This document shows positions 45,157 to 53,670 of a DNA stretch of 64,000 bases, one piece after another. Source of the stretch: Paenibacillus sp. FSL K6-3182. Lineage in GTDB: Bacteria; Bacillota; Bacilli; Paenibacillales; Paenibacillaceae. A model generated the notes under the pieces. That model was not told where the DNA came from. It did not search any database and saw nothing but the letters and a program-made list of their open reading frames with translations. The translations under genes and the position numbers were made by a program. Location of the stretch: NCBI RefSeq assembly GCF_037976325.1, contig NZ_CP150265.1:2537501-2601500 (forward strand). The letters are read 5' to 3'. Every line of letters starts with the position of its first letter. Position 1 is the stretch's first letter.

Positions 45157-46257
45157 TTACCGTGAATGAGCCTGTTGAATGAACCATTCAGCTAGATGCA
45201 TAAGTTTTACTTTTTGATTTATCCCCGTACTGCCCTTAAGCAGGATGGCTGATCCAATTGGCATGTTTTGAGCTAACTTTCTTTTTAATCCGGAAACGGA
45301 GTGGAAATGGTTTGTCTTACTTTTGGAAAGTTCAGACTGAATGGCTCCTTTACGGATTTCTTTCGCATGGCTGCCAATCGTGTAAAGACGATCAATGGAT
45401 TGCTCCATTAGTTTTTTTCCAACGTTAAAATGAATCTTTTTTGAATGCCTTCCGAGATCATGAATCTCTCCAAGTACAGCTATTTTTTTTCGCCTTTTGC
45501 CAACCTTCCACAGCAGGTCCAAAGCAGCATCTAATTCTGGCTTCGTATTGAAGCTATCGTCAATGAGAATGGTATTTCTAGGCAAACGATGGACAGTTAA
45601 TCGTGCATAGGGCTGCTCATATTTTTTGAGCCCCCGTTTGATCTGAGGAATGGTACAGCCAAGCTGATGGGAAACAGCGATCGCAAACAAGGCGTTGTAT
45701 ACATTGAAATGACCAAAGCCAGGAATGAAAAATGCTGCATTTTCTTTGCCTAATCGAGCGTTGAAACTCATCCCATTTTTTAAATAACGGATACGATTTG
45801 CTTGATAATCAGCATGATTTTCGATGCCAATAGTCAAGATCTTCCCTTTAAACGATGCCAAATCGAGCAGCTTGGAGTATCTATCGTCTTTATTTATAAA
45901 TAACAGCCCTGTTTGCTTCATCCCTCTAATCAGTTCTGATTTTGCATTAGGAATTCCACGTATTCCTCTTTTAAAATGGCCGACATGTGCTCTTCCTATC
46001 GTTGTGATTACACCGATCGAAGGCTTTATTAAGCGGCAATGCCTTCGTATGTCCCCAGCTTTCTTCATTCCGAATTCCAGGACGACCGCTTTATACGAAG
46101 AATCGATTTGTTTACTATATTGGGAGGTAAACCAGATATCGTTCCCATTTTGAAACGATTTAAACGTTTTCCGATTTCTTTCCAAGATCGAAGCGAGCAT
46201 CTCTTTTGTCGTTGTTTTTCCTGCACTGCCTGTCACGGCAATTATGGGTCTGCGCAT
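45157..46257 (-). CDS. MurF-like Mur ligase lacking the N-terminal domain
   Basis: A 366-residue ATP-dependent ligase. The P-loop GSAGKTTTK is at residues 10-18, followed by VLEFGMKKAGDIRRH, TTIGRAHVGHF and AKSELIRGM, and the C-terminal domain has NTILIDDSFNTKPELDAAL. These match the central and C-terminal domains of MurF, but the ~80-residue N-terminal UDP-sugar-binding domain is absent because the P-loop comes immediately after the start. The ATG at 46257 is used because AGGAGG lies seven bases upstream. Lying between GerQ-like and cortex hydrolase genes, it probably makes an amide bond in a spore-specific product and not in the UDP-MurNAc pathway. Confidence 0.82.
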   Translation of the reverse strand: MRRPIIAVTGSAGKTTTKEMLASILERNRKTFKSFQNGNDIWFTSQYSKQIDSSYKAVVLEFGMKKAGDIRRHCRLIKPSIGVITTIGRAHVGHFKRGIRGIPNAKSELIRGMKQTGLLFINKDDRYSKLLDLASFKGKILTIGIENHADYQANRIRYLKNGMSFNARLGKENAAFFIPGFGHFNVYNALFAIAVSHQLGCTIPQIKRGLKKYEQPYARLTVHRLPRNTILIDDSFNTKPELDAALDLLWKVGKRRKKIAVLGEIHDLGRHSKKIHFNVGKKLMEQSIDRLYTIGSHAKEIRKGAIQSELSKSKTNHFHSVSGLKRKLAQNMPIGSAILLKGSTGINQKVKLMHLAEWFIQQAHSR

Positions 46258-46367
46258 GAACAATCCTCCTAACTCTATGAATAAATGATAGTTTAACTAG
46301 AAACAAATCTATGAAATAGTCATATATTGTAAGGTGATTTAGAAGATGGACAAGAGGAGGTGATAGG

Positions 46368-46865
46368 GTGACATTAAGGGAACGTTTGTGGATGCTTGGT
46401 TACAAGGATAGTCAGCTAAAGAAGGCTTTGCTGGCCTTTCAACGTGATTTTCACACGAGCAAATCCAAGGCATTAAGTAAATTAACACTGCTCCGTTTAA
46501 GAAAGCTGACTGACGGAAATATGAAGTTGAATCTATTATCAAGAATCATTCACAGTGAATCTAACGGTGAGCCCTACCGTGGAATGGTTGCCGTAGGTGC
46601 AGTTGTTCTAAATCGACTGAAATCCCATCAATTTCCGAATTCACTCACCGCTGTTATTACTCAACCGTTAGCTTTTACAGTGGTACAAAATGGACGGTTT
46701 TGGCTGGAGCCAACTCTTCTGTCTTATAAAGCAGCCAAGGAAGCTTTCAGTGGTACGGACCCTACGGGCAATTGTTTATTTTTTTTTAATCCCGATTTAT
46801 CCAGCTCCCGTTGGATTCTAAGACTTCGTCCAAAACTTAGAATTGGCCGCCATGTTTTTGCTTAG
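46368..46865 (+). CDS. SleB/CwlJ-like spore cortex-lytic hydrolase
   Basis: A 165-residue cell wall hydrolase. Residues ~8-45 (LWMLGYKDSQLKKALLAFQR) resemble a peptidoglycan-binding repeat, and residues ~55-165 are the Hydrolase_2 domain with the catalytic Glu in RIIHSESNGEPYRGM, then VAVGAVVLNRLKS and GNCLFFFNPD. It starts with GTG and has an AGAGGAGGTGATAGG site. There is no signal peptide, as in CwlJ, which reaches the cortex from the mother-cell side with the help of GerQ. It is divergent from the Mur ligase gene; the 110-base spacer has CATATATT, a weak match to a SigE -10. Confidence 0.88.
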   Translation: MTLRERLWMLGYKDSQLKKALLAFQRDFHTSKSKALSKLTLLRLRKLTDGNMKLNLLSRIIHSESNGEPYRGMVAVGAVVLNRLKSHQFPNSLTAVITQPLAFTVVQNGRFWLEPTLLSYKAAKEAFSGTDPTGNCLFFFNPDLSSSRWILRLRPKLRIGRHVFA

Positions 46866-47522
46866 TTACACGAAGCGCTGGCGGCGATTGCTGCTCTTCC
46901 TTAACGGGTTACGCTTTCCAAGCAATTCACTGATGGTGACGAAATGATAGCCTTGTTTTCGCAGCCCATTGACGATAAGCGGTACGGCCTTTAAGCTTTG
47001 TATCCATGGGTCGCAGGCATGCAGAAGTACAATGCCTCCCGGGTGTGCATGTGGTATAACTCGGCGAACGATATCAGCTGTACGGGTTAATTTCCAATCC
47101 AAAGAATCGATATCCCAGTGAACAATCGTTTGGTTCATTCTCAGAAGCTGTTTTATGACACGGTCGTCAAAATCACCGCTTGGTGTTCGAATCATGTTAG
47201 TCCTGACGCCGGTAATATGATAGATTGCTTTCCTTGCGGAATGCACATCTTGTTTAATCCATGCATTGGAATGGCTTGTATAATTGTCATGACGATATCC
47301 ATGTGAAGCGATCTCATAGCCCATACGTTGAATTTTTTTAGTAATTCGTGGATTTAACTCAGCCCATTTGCCGGTTACAAAAAAGGTTGCTTTTGTTACA
47401 CCTAATCTGCGAAGCAGGAACAGCATTTTCATAGGTACTTGACTGCCATGAGCGATATTGATCGTTAAAGCGATATTTTTTTGGTTAGTCGGAACGTGTT
47501 GGATCACACGATTCGTATACAT
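46866..47522 (-). CDS. PdaB-like deacetylase-fold protein with degenerate motif 1
   Basis: A 218-residue NodB-homology (CE4) protein. It keeps motif 2 (HGYRH in IASHGYRHDNYT) and motif 3 (IRTPSGDFDDRV), and the C-terminal IVLLHACDPW. However, motif 1 reads ALTINIAHG in place of TFDD, so both the catalytic Asp and the metal-binding Asp are missing. No signal peptide or membrane anchor is seen. It is the last gene of a four-gene operon alternating CgeB-like and deacetylase-like genes, 28 bases after the preceding stop. It may be a non-catalytic binding or scaffold protein, or use altered chemistry. Its stop directly abuts the end of the convergent hydrolase gene. Confidence 0.85.
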   Translation of the reverse strand: MYTNRVIQHVPTNQKNIALTINIAHGSQVPMKMLFLLRRLGVTKATFFVTGKWAELNPRITKKIQRMGYEIASHGYRHDNYTSHSNAWIKQDVHSARKAIYHITGVRTNMIRTPSGDFDDRVIKQLLRMNQTIVHWDIDSLDWKLTRTADIVRRVIPHAHPGGIVLLHACDPWIQSLKAVPLIVNGLRKQGYHFVTISELLGKRNPLRKSSNRRQRFV

Positions 47523-47550
47523 GGATAGGGTTCCTCCATTTTAGAGCAGC

Positions 47551-48528
47551 TCAAATTAATTTATGTTTTTTCAACTCGGTGATGATTTGAGCTGCGCGAC
47601 TTTTGTAGCTATGCTTCTGAACGGCTAAGAAACCTTGATTTCTAATTTTTTCACGTGCTTTGGGATGCTTCAAATAATAACGAATCAATTGGCGAGTTTG
47701 TTTGGAAGAGCGTGATACGATAAGTTCTTTATTTGGCCGGAATAAACGCCGAATTTCTGGTGTATCACTTGTGACTAGAAAACCTCCAGATCCGAGAATT
47801 TCATAAGTGCGCTGGGTGACTTGCGTTAGTTGGTTTTGCGGTGCGAGTACAATTTTAGCTGAATTATATACTTTGTGTGCCTCAGGATACGGCAAATAGC
47901 CGTGTATCCATTTATTAGGAACCTCTACACCAAGGATGGGCTTCATTTCTTCCCATTGCTTGCCCCAAATATCTATTCTTGTGCCATCCTGCACCAGAGG
48001 ACGGATTAAATGATTTAAGGATTGAATTCGGAAATGATGGGGATACAGCTTTAAAATCCGCGAATAGCCGTTTGCTACAACTGCAATATCACTCCTCAGC
48101 AGCTTGTTAACTGCTCCTCTACGGTGAACACTGCGGTGAAACCCAAAGTCCAAATGGGCGGAAGGTATGCCCATTTTTTTATAATCCTTTACTTTGCGGC
48201 GACATATCGTAAATACAAAATCCGGTTTAACAGCGCGTACATAAGGAAGTGTAAACGATTCATGATGAGTGGGGTCCTCGGTTGCCCAGTAAATATGGGG
48301 AATCCCCGATTTACCGACATATCGGCGAATCCACTTTTGCTTAATGGGAGTATGTTCACTGGTCCATCCCATGCTGATTATGAGCTCTGGTCGAAATTGG
48401 TTTAGTAAGGTCGGAAGATTTCTTTTTGTAAGGGGACCTGATATCTTCACGTTATGGCCAAGGTCCTTAAATCCATTCGGAAGGCCATGAACCCACATGG
48501 GGTGACTTTCCAGAAACAGTATCCGCAT
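47551..48528 (-). CDS. CgeB-like spore glycosyltransferase (copy 1)
   Basis: A 325-residue GT-B-like glycosyltransferase of the CgeB/DUF3880 type. The N-terminal domain starts MRILFLESHPMWVHGLPNGF and has LIISMGWTSEHTP, and the C-terminal domain has VTQRTYEILGSGGFLVTSDT, the glycosyltransferase group 1 signature region. In Bacillus subtilis, CgeB acts in spore crust maturation and glycosylation. Its start overlaps the stop of the deacetylase upstream by one base, showing tight operon structure. Two close paralogues lie within 3 kb. Cytoplasmic (mother cell) location is expected. Confidence 0.88.
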   Translation of the reverse strand: MRILFLESHPMWVHGLPNGFKDLGHNVKISGPLTKRNLPTLLNQFRPELIISMGWTSEHTPIKQKWIRRYVGKSGIPHIYWATEDPTHHESFTLPYVRAVKPDFVFTICRRKVKDYKKMGIPSAHLDFGFHRSVHRRGAVNKLLRSDIAVVANGYSRILKLYPHHFRIQSLNHLIRPLVQDGTRIDIWGKQWEEMKPILGVEVPNKWIHGYLPYPEAHKVYNSAKIVLAPQNQLTQVTQRTYEILGSGGFLVTSDTPEIRRLFRPNKELIVSRSSKQTRQLIRYYLKHPKAREKIRNQGFLAVQKHSYKSRAAQIITELKKHKLI

Positions 48529-49169
48529 TATTTTCTCCTTCCTTTTAGGACTCCAAATACGTATCCCCGTCTTTTTAAGCCTTGTATGATGGCAGGCAAT
48601 GCAGCAAGCGTGCTGTCTGAGAAATCGTGAAATAAAATGATCCTATCTTTATGCTCATTACTCTCCTTCAGCACTTTCTTAATGATTTGGTAGGGGCTGG
48701 GGAAAGGCGGACTTGAGTCGAATGAGTCGATATGCCAGTCAAAATCGATGTAGCCTTTGCGGGCAAGGGAAGTCTTTATTTTCTTATAAATTTGTTTGCC
48801 GCCATACAAATAACCTGGTGGACTTTCAGAGCCGCCTGGAAAACGATAGATTCGTGGTTTTTTTCCGATGGTGCGCACTAACAGCTTCTCCAATTGATAA
48901 AAGTCGGTCAAAAAAGCTTTTTTAGATGAGTAGATTTTAGCGTAATCATGAGAAAACGTATGATTGCCAATGCTATGTCCTCTATTTGCGATTGCCTGGT
49001 ACATCCGAAGTCCGAAGCGGCTTGTATTGCCAATCACGAAAAAAGTAGCTTTTATTTTGTGTTTTCCTAATAGTTCGATTATTTTTTTCGTGTTAGGCAA
49101 AGGCCCATCATCAAAGGTGAGATAAGCGGTTTTTTTTCCTTTGCCAGCTATTTGGCTCATTTTCCTCAA
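48528..49169 (-). CDS. Polysaccharide deacetylase (CE4) with intact active site
   Basis: A 213-residue NodB-homology protein with all canonical motifs: motif 1 AYLTFDDGPLPNT, motif 2 NHTFSHDY, motif 3 RIYRFPGGSES and the C-terminal IILFHDF. It is therefore the only one of the three deacetylase-fold proteins in this island with a full catalytic set. There is no signal peptide, in contrast to vegetative PdaA/PgdA-type enzymes, which fits action in the mother cell. It overlaps the CgeB-like genes on both sides (four bases upstream, one base downstream). It may deacetylate N-acetylated sugars on the polymer made by them. Confidence 0.9.
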   Translation of the reverse strand: MRKMSQIAGKGKKTAYLTFDDGPLPNTKKIIELLGKHKIKATFFVIGNTSRFGLRMYQAIANRGHSIGNHTFSHDYAKIYSSKKAFLTDFYQLEKLLVRTIGKKPRIYRFPGGSESPPGYLYGGKQIYKKIKTSLARKGYIDFDWHIDSFDSSPPFPSPYQIIKKVLKESNEHKDRIILFHDFSDSTLAALPAIIQGLKRRGYVFGVLKGRRK

Positions 49170-50155
49170 ATGATTCCCTGCTTCCGTAACGTGGACAGCA
49201 TACTGCGGGCACGGTTCGTATAATGATGTTTTCGAATGTTCTTTTGCCCTGCAAATCTAATCTTTTCCCGTTCTAAATCATTTTCCAAATAATAACGAAC
49301 CAACTTCAGCGTTTCCTTCGGAGAGGAAGATATCGCTGCATCGCGTCCTGCCTTAAGTAGTCGCCTAGTCGCAGGTGTGTTGCAGGTTAATAGAAATCCT
49401 CCTGAACCGACGACTTCATAGGTTCTTTGAGTGACCATATCCGTGTAGTTTTGCAAGCCCAAAATAATTTTGGCGGAGCTGTATACTTTATTCGCATGTT
49501 TATAAGGGATCGGTCCCTTGATGTGCTTTTTCGGAATGTTTTGACCAATAAAGGGTTTCATGCGGGACCAATTCTTTCCATAGAAATCAATTTTTTTACC
49601 GCTTTGAAGTAAAGGACGTATAAGAATTTCAATGGATTTGCGACGATAAAGCTTGGGGTATTTTCGCAATACGTCAGGGTAGGCGTTCGCTACGACGGCT
49701 ATATCTGCTGCATATTTCAGGTCAGGAGGAATCCTTTTATGAATGTTTGGATGATACGCAAAATCCAAATAGGCTGCAGGGAACCCCTGTTTTCGAAACG
49801 CAACCGCTGTTTTTGCTGAAATGGTAAAAGTAAAGTCGGGCTTCATCCTCTTTAAGAGTGGCAGTGTAAATGTTTTGGTAAAGTTTGGATCCTCTGTTGA
49901 CCAGTAAATTAAAGGAATCTTATATTTCGTTGCGAAAGCTCTCATCCGTTTCTGATTTTGTTCAGTTTGATCAGGGCCCCATCCTACATTTATGAGAAGG
50001 TCGGGTTTAAAGGAAGGCAATAAATTGGAGAGTGAGGAGCTTGAGACGGGTCCAGACATTCGCACCTTGTGGCCGAGATCGCGCAGACCGTCCGGCAGAC
50101 CGTGTGACCATATTTGTCCACGCTCCAAAAATAGTATATTCAATTTGTTCACCAT
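49166..50155 (-). CDS. CgeB-like spore glycosyltransferase (copy 2)
   Basis: A 329-residue paralogue of the neighbouring CgeB-like proteins, with NILFLERGQIWSHGLPDGLR, LLINVGWGPDQTEQN and VTQRTYEVVGSGGFLLTCNT. The ATG at 50155 is chosen because it aligns with the start of the other two copies and gives the same length as copy 3; an in-frame ATG at 50185 would add ten residues. It is the first gene of the operon running to 46866 and is divergent, with a 71-base gap, from a PdaB-like gene. Overlap with the next gene is four bases (ATGA). Confidence 0.87.
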   Translation of the reverse strand: MVNKLNILFLERGQIWSHGLPDGLRDLGHKVRMSGPVSSSSLSNLLPSFKPDLLINVGWGPDQTEQNQKRMRAFATKYKIPLIYWSTEDPNFTKTFTLPLLKRMKPDFTFTISAKTAVAFRKQGFPAAYLDFAYHPNIHKRIPPDLKYAADIAVVANAYPDVLRKYPKLYRRKSIEILIRPLLQSGKKIDFYGKNWSRMKPFIGQNIPKKHIKGPIPYKHANKVYSSAKIILGLQNYTDMVTQRTYEVVGSGGFLLTCNTPATRRLLKAGRDAAISSSPKETLKLVRYYLENDLEREKIRFAGQKNIRKHHYTNRARSMLSTLRKQGII

Positions 50156-50226
50156 CCTGTTTGTAATAGACAGGCGTATAAGCAAACTCTCCGTTCAAAT
50201 CATATAGATATGCATGGAGGGATACG

Positions 50227-50853
50227 ATGAAAAATAGAAATGAGCCCATAAGCTGCGTAAATACGACGATGAAATGTGTGGCTTTAACGTTTGATATCGG
50301 TTGGGGCGGAACGATGACTACACCCGTACTTAACGTCCTGCAAGCCAATAAAATAAATCGTGCAACATTTTTTCTATCAAGCCCATGGGTGGAGAAACGA
50401 GCGAAGCTAGCTCGGAAAATAAATGCTTTCGGTTATGAAATCGGCTCCCATGGCGATAAGCATGAAAACTACACGGAATATAGCAACCGCTGGATTATAA
50501 ACGAAGTGAAGAAGTCAGAATCGAAGATACGTTCAGTGACCGGGATAAAATGCAAGCTCTTTCGAACACCGAATGGAGATATGAATACACGGGTAACGAA
50601 TGTATTGAGCTCGTTAGGTTATCGTACGATTTATTGGAGCATCGATTCGAAAGACTGGATGAATCCTGGCGTATCTGCGATCGTTCAAAACGCAACAAAA
50701 AATGTACGGGCCGGAGATATTATTTTGCTCCATGCAAGCGATTCGGCCAAGCAAACTGCAAAAGCGCTGCCGTTAATCATCAGCATTTTACGTAGAAGAG
50801 GATTTCATTTTGTGACGGTATCTCAGTTGTTGAAATTAAAACAAAACCACTAA
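50227..50853 (+). CDS. PdaB-like deacetylase-fold protein
   Basis: A 208-residue protein very similar in layout to PdaB, which in Bacillus subtilis is needed to keep spores dormant. It has ALTFDIGWGG at motif 1 (the first Asp is kept and the second is Ile, as in PdaB), EIGSHGDKHENYTEY at motif 2, FRTPNGDMNTRV at motif 3 and GDIILLHASDS. It has no signal peptide, whereas Bacillus PdaB has a membrane anchor. GGAGGGAT precedes the ATG. It is encoded opposite to the island's operon and its stop overlaps the end of the convergent CgeB copy 3 by four bases. Confidence 0.87.
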   Translation: MKNRNEPISCVNTTMKCVALTFDIGWGGTMTTPVLNVLQANKINRATFFLSSPWVEKRAKLARKINAFGYEIGSHGDKHENYTEYSNRWIINEVKKSESKIRSVTGIKCKLFRTPNGDMNTRVTNVLSSLGYRTIYWSIDSKDWMNPGVSAIVQNATKNVRAGDIILLHASDSAKQTAKALPLIISILRRRGFHFVTVSQLLKLKQNH

Positions 50854-51839
50854 ATGATTTTTTCCTTTTTCAGAACGCTTAACAAATATTTGGCTCTATT
50901 CTTGTAGGAATGAGCAACGGCTGCGCGAACGGCATTTTGCCTAATATGTTCTCGCAATTTAGCATTTTTGCTGTATTTCTTTATCAGCTGTTCGGTTTCT
51001 TTTTCGGAGGAAGAGACAAGAAGATCTCTCCCCGGTCGGAACCATTTCCGGACTTCAGGTGTGTCGTCTGTAATGAGCAAACCGCCTGCTGCAAGAATTT
51101 CATACGTTCGTTGCGTGAGTCGGTCTTCGGCGTTTTGCGGTCCCAGTACAAAATCGACGGAGCCATAAACATTTATTGCCTCCTGATAGGGCAAATAGCC
51201 ATGAACTCGCCGCGAAGAGACGGGTTTACTGAAAATTCGTTTCATCTTCTTCCAGTCGCGTCCGTAAATGTCGGTTTTCAAGCCTTGATTCAAAAAGGGA
51301 TTCACTAAGCGGCGCAGCGATTGAAAGCGGTAATGATAAGGCTTGGTACGATAGAGCTTGTGATAGCCATTTGCTACAAGGGCAGCAGTTCCCCGATATT
51401 TTTGAATAGGCTTCGTCCTATAGTGGGTATCGGGATCGCTACCAAAGTCTAAATGTGCTGCTCGAATGGCATGTTGTTTAAAAATCTTTATGCTGGGGCG
51501 ATGAATCGTGAATACAAAGTCAGGTTTCGTTCTTCGAATTAAGGGGAGCGAGAATATATCGGTATAGCCGGGATCTTCTGTTGACCAAAATACATAAGGT
51601 ACACCGGATAGACGAGCTAGCTTTGCGATACGATGCTGTTGTTTTGCCGAGCTATTGGAAGGAGTCCAGCCCATCGCTATGATAAGATCCGGTTTGAATT
51701 GTTTAATTAAGTGTCTGGATTTCTTATTTGGATAACATGTTTTTACAACATGGCCGAGTTTTTCAAAACCTTTTGGCAATCCATATATCCACATGGGGTG
51801 GTCTTCAAGAAACAATATTCGCAGACGATCGTTACGCAT
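50850..51839 (-). CDS. CgeB-like spore glycosyltransferase (copy 3)
   Basis: A 329-residue third paralogue, with RILFLEDHPMWIYGLPKGFE, LIIAMGWTPSNSSAKQ and LTQRTYEILAAGGLLITDDT. AAAGGAG lies just before its ATG. It appears to be a single-gene unit convergent with the PdaB-like gene. The three copies share blocks along their whole length but are clearly diverged, so the duplication is not recent and each may add a different sugar or recognise a different acceptor. Confidence 0.88.
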   Translation of the reverse strand: MRNDRLRILFLEDHPMWIYGLPKGFEKLGHVVKTCYPNKKSRHLIKQFKPDLIIAMGWTPSNSSAKQQHRIAKLARLSGVPYVFWSTEDPGYTDIFSLPLIRRTKPDFVFTIHRPSIKIFKQHAIRAAHLDFGSDPDTHYRTKPIQKYRGTAALVANGYHKLYRTKPYHYRFQSLRRLVNPFLNQGLKTDIYGRDWKKMKRIFSKPVSSRRVHGYLPYQEAINVYGSVDFVLGPQNAEDRLTQRTYEILAAGGLLITDDTPEVRKWFRPGRDLLVSSSEKETEQLIKKYSKNAKLREHIRQNAVRAAVAHSYKNRAKYLLSVLKKEKII

Positions 51840-52051
51840 ATGCTGACTCCTTTCTGTTCAAATAAAATGAGGATAGGCGCGTTAGTAGTATATTCATCTG
51901 CTTTCGTGAGCGAGTAGACTTCGGCCTATCAACCGTATTTATTGTTTTATTTGGAGGCTTGGCAGAAAAAAACACGATGAGCAGAGGGCAATACGTAAAA
52001 AAACGATAACTACTTAAAAGAGACTCGTTGATATTTTTTTGAATCGCTTAA

Positions 52052-52204
52052 GCTGAAGACATATCTGCAATTTTGAAAGCGCATCTAAAAAAGAAGGTGA
52101 AACGGGAAGAAATAGCAGTTATACTAAAAAGAGCAGATTTACCAAAACAAATAGTGACAAGAGCACAAGCTGCCACTATGATCAGACGGATGCTTGCGAA
52201 CGAA
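52052..52204 (+). pseudogene. Possible S-layer homology (SLH) domain remnant
   Basis: An open stretch with two short segments, VKREEIAVILKRA and VTRAQAATMIRRML, that resemble the conserved TRAE(F/A)A motif of consecutive SLH repeats, with most of the intervening ~35 residues missing. It has no ribosome binding site and opens right after a stop codon. It could be the decayed tail of an S-layer-anchored protein or a chance resemblance. The rest of 51840-52283 shows nothing else. Confidence 0.25.
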
Positions 52205-52283
52205 AAACGGCGGCCGCTTCTCGGTATATTTTCCGGGAGGAGGACGCCTACACTTTTTTACGATATGGCAAGGAGAAGCAGCT

Positions 52284-53618
52284 ATGAACCTATCATTATC
52301 AGAGCCACAGAAGCGAGCCGTAAGTATGAAAAAGCTTTGGTCTTTTTTTCTCCCGTTAGGCATTTCGGCAAGCTTAGTTACGATTTCACATGTCATTATC
52401 AACAGTACCTTAAGCCGAGCGGCTAACCCTGAGAGCATCATTGCCAGCTATGCCATTGCGATGAGCTTGCTTGCTATTACAGAGAGGCCAGCCGTGCTGC
52501 TGCGGCAAACCTGCTCCACGCTCGTTCGCGACAAACGCTCGTTTAAATCGACGCTTACCGTGGCACAGCTTGTGTTTGCCTGCATTATGCTATTAGGTTT
52601 TATAATCAGCTATACCCCGGTTGGAACGCTTATTTTCAAGGGAGTGTTCGGGGTAAGTGAAGACAATGTCCATGATGTTATTCGTGTGTATAAGGTACTG
52701 ATGTTCGTAAGCTTGTTCTCTGGCATTCGCTGTCTCTACCATGGTGTCATTATTTATAATCTGCGTACGAAATGGTTAACCATTGGCATGGCGATTAGAT
52801 TGGCAGGAATGTATGCGCTTTCGCTTTATTTTATACATACAGGCGTTACCAGTGGGGTTGTTGGAGCGATTATTTTCTTATTCGGCATGATGATCGAAGC
52901 AGCTGTCAGCTATTCAGAAGGACGTTTACTGGTGCGAAAAATGCCCGAAAAGCTGGACAATCACCCTGTTGAAAACAAGCATCATGTATTTTCTTTTTAC
53001 CGGCCCTTACTGTTATCCTCGTTTATATCCGTATGGATCGGACCGGCGATTAATGCGATGCTGGGGAAAACATGGGATGCGCAGCTAGCCATTTCATCGT
53101 TTGCTATTGCGGCTAGTCTAGTTATGCTTCTCAGCAGCTTTTTCAGTTATTTTCATCAAATTGTGATTAACTTTTATCGTGTCGATCCTTTAGCTGTCCG
53201 AAAGTTTATTTTAATGCTAGGTTTTATTCCTGCTATATTAATGGGATTGATAGCATATACACCCGCAGGTGTATTTTTACTAGAGCATGTGATCGGCGTT
53301 CATGGACGGCTGCAGGCTGAGAGCATACGAGTGCTGCAAGCCTTTGTGTTGTTCGCGCTCGTTATGCCTTGGCTCGATGTCATGAATGGACTCGTGTTTG
53401 TGAGAGGGCAAACGAAGCTGATCTTTGGTTCTCAAATTGCGAATCTCAGCTTTACCTTCATCACACTTCTAATCGGCATTGGGCTCGCTCCAGAATGGAA
53501 CGGGACAATAGGGGCATGGGCACAATCGATCGGCATGACGGCAGAGCTCCTCTTCGTAGCGCTGGCGCTGAAATTTGTTAAACAGCATGATCCTGTGCCA
53601 ATGGGTAAACGTGGATAG
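52284..53618 (+). CDS. MATE-fold multidrug/oligosaccharide exporter-like membrane protein
   Basis: A 444-residue polytopic membrane protein with about twelve hydrophobic spans, starting KKLWSFFLPLGISASLVTIS after a short cytoplasmic tail. The overall pattern and the internal two-fold layout fit the MATE/MOP flippase superfamily, perhaps nearer to the ANK-like branch than to classic NorM. The ATG at 52284 has AAGGAG upstream, while an in-frame start 90 bases earlier lacks one. Given the spore-glycan genes next to it, it might export a precursor, but it is separated from them by a 444-base gap, so this is only a suggestion. Confidence 0.7.
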   Translation: MNLSLSEPQKRAVSMKKLWSFFLPLGISASLVTISHVIINSTLSRAANPESIIASYAIAMSLLAITERPAVLLRQTCSTLVRDKRSFKSTLTVAQLVFACIMLLGFIISYTPVGTLIFKGVFGVSEDNVHDVIRVYKVLMFVSLFSGIRCLYHGVIIYNLRTKWLTIGMAIRLAGMYALSLYFIHTGVTSGVVGAIIFLFGMMIEAAVSYSEGRLLVRKMPEKLDNHPVENKHHVFSFYRPLLLSSFISVWIGPAINAMLGKTWDAQLAISSFAIAASLVMLLSSFFSYFHQIVINFYRVDPLAVRKFILMLGFIPAILMGLIAYTPAGVFLLEHVIGVHGRLQAESIRVLQAFVLFALVMPWLDVMNGLVFVRGQTKLIFGSQIANLSFTFITLLIGIGLAPEWNGTIGAWAQSIGMTAELLFVALALKFVKQHDPVPMGKRG

Positions 53619-53670
53619 ATTCACCCTGCAATATTCGAAATCGACTCATTAATCGACGAGGAGAATGATC

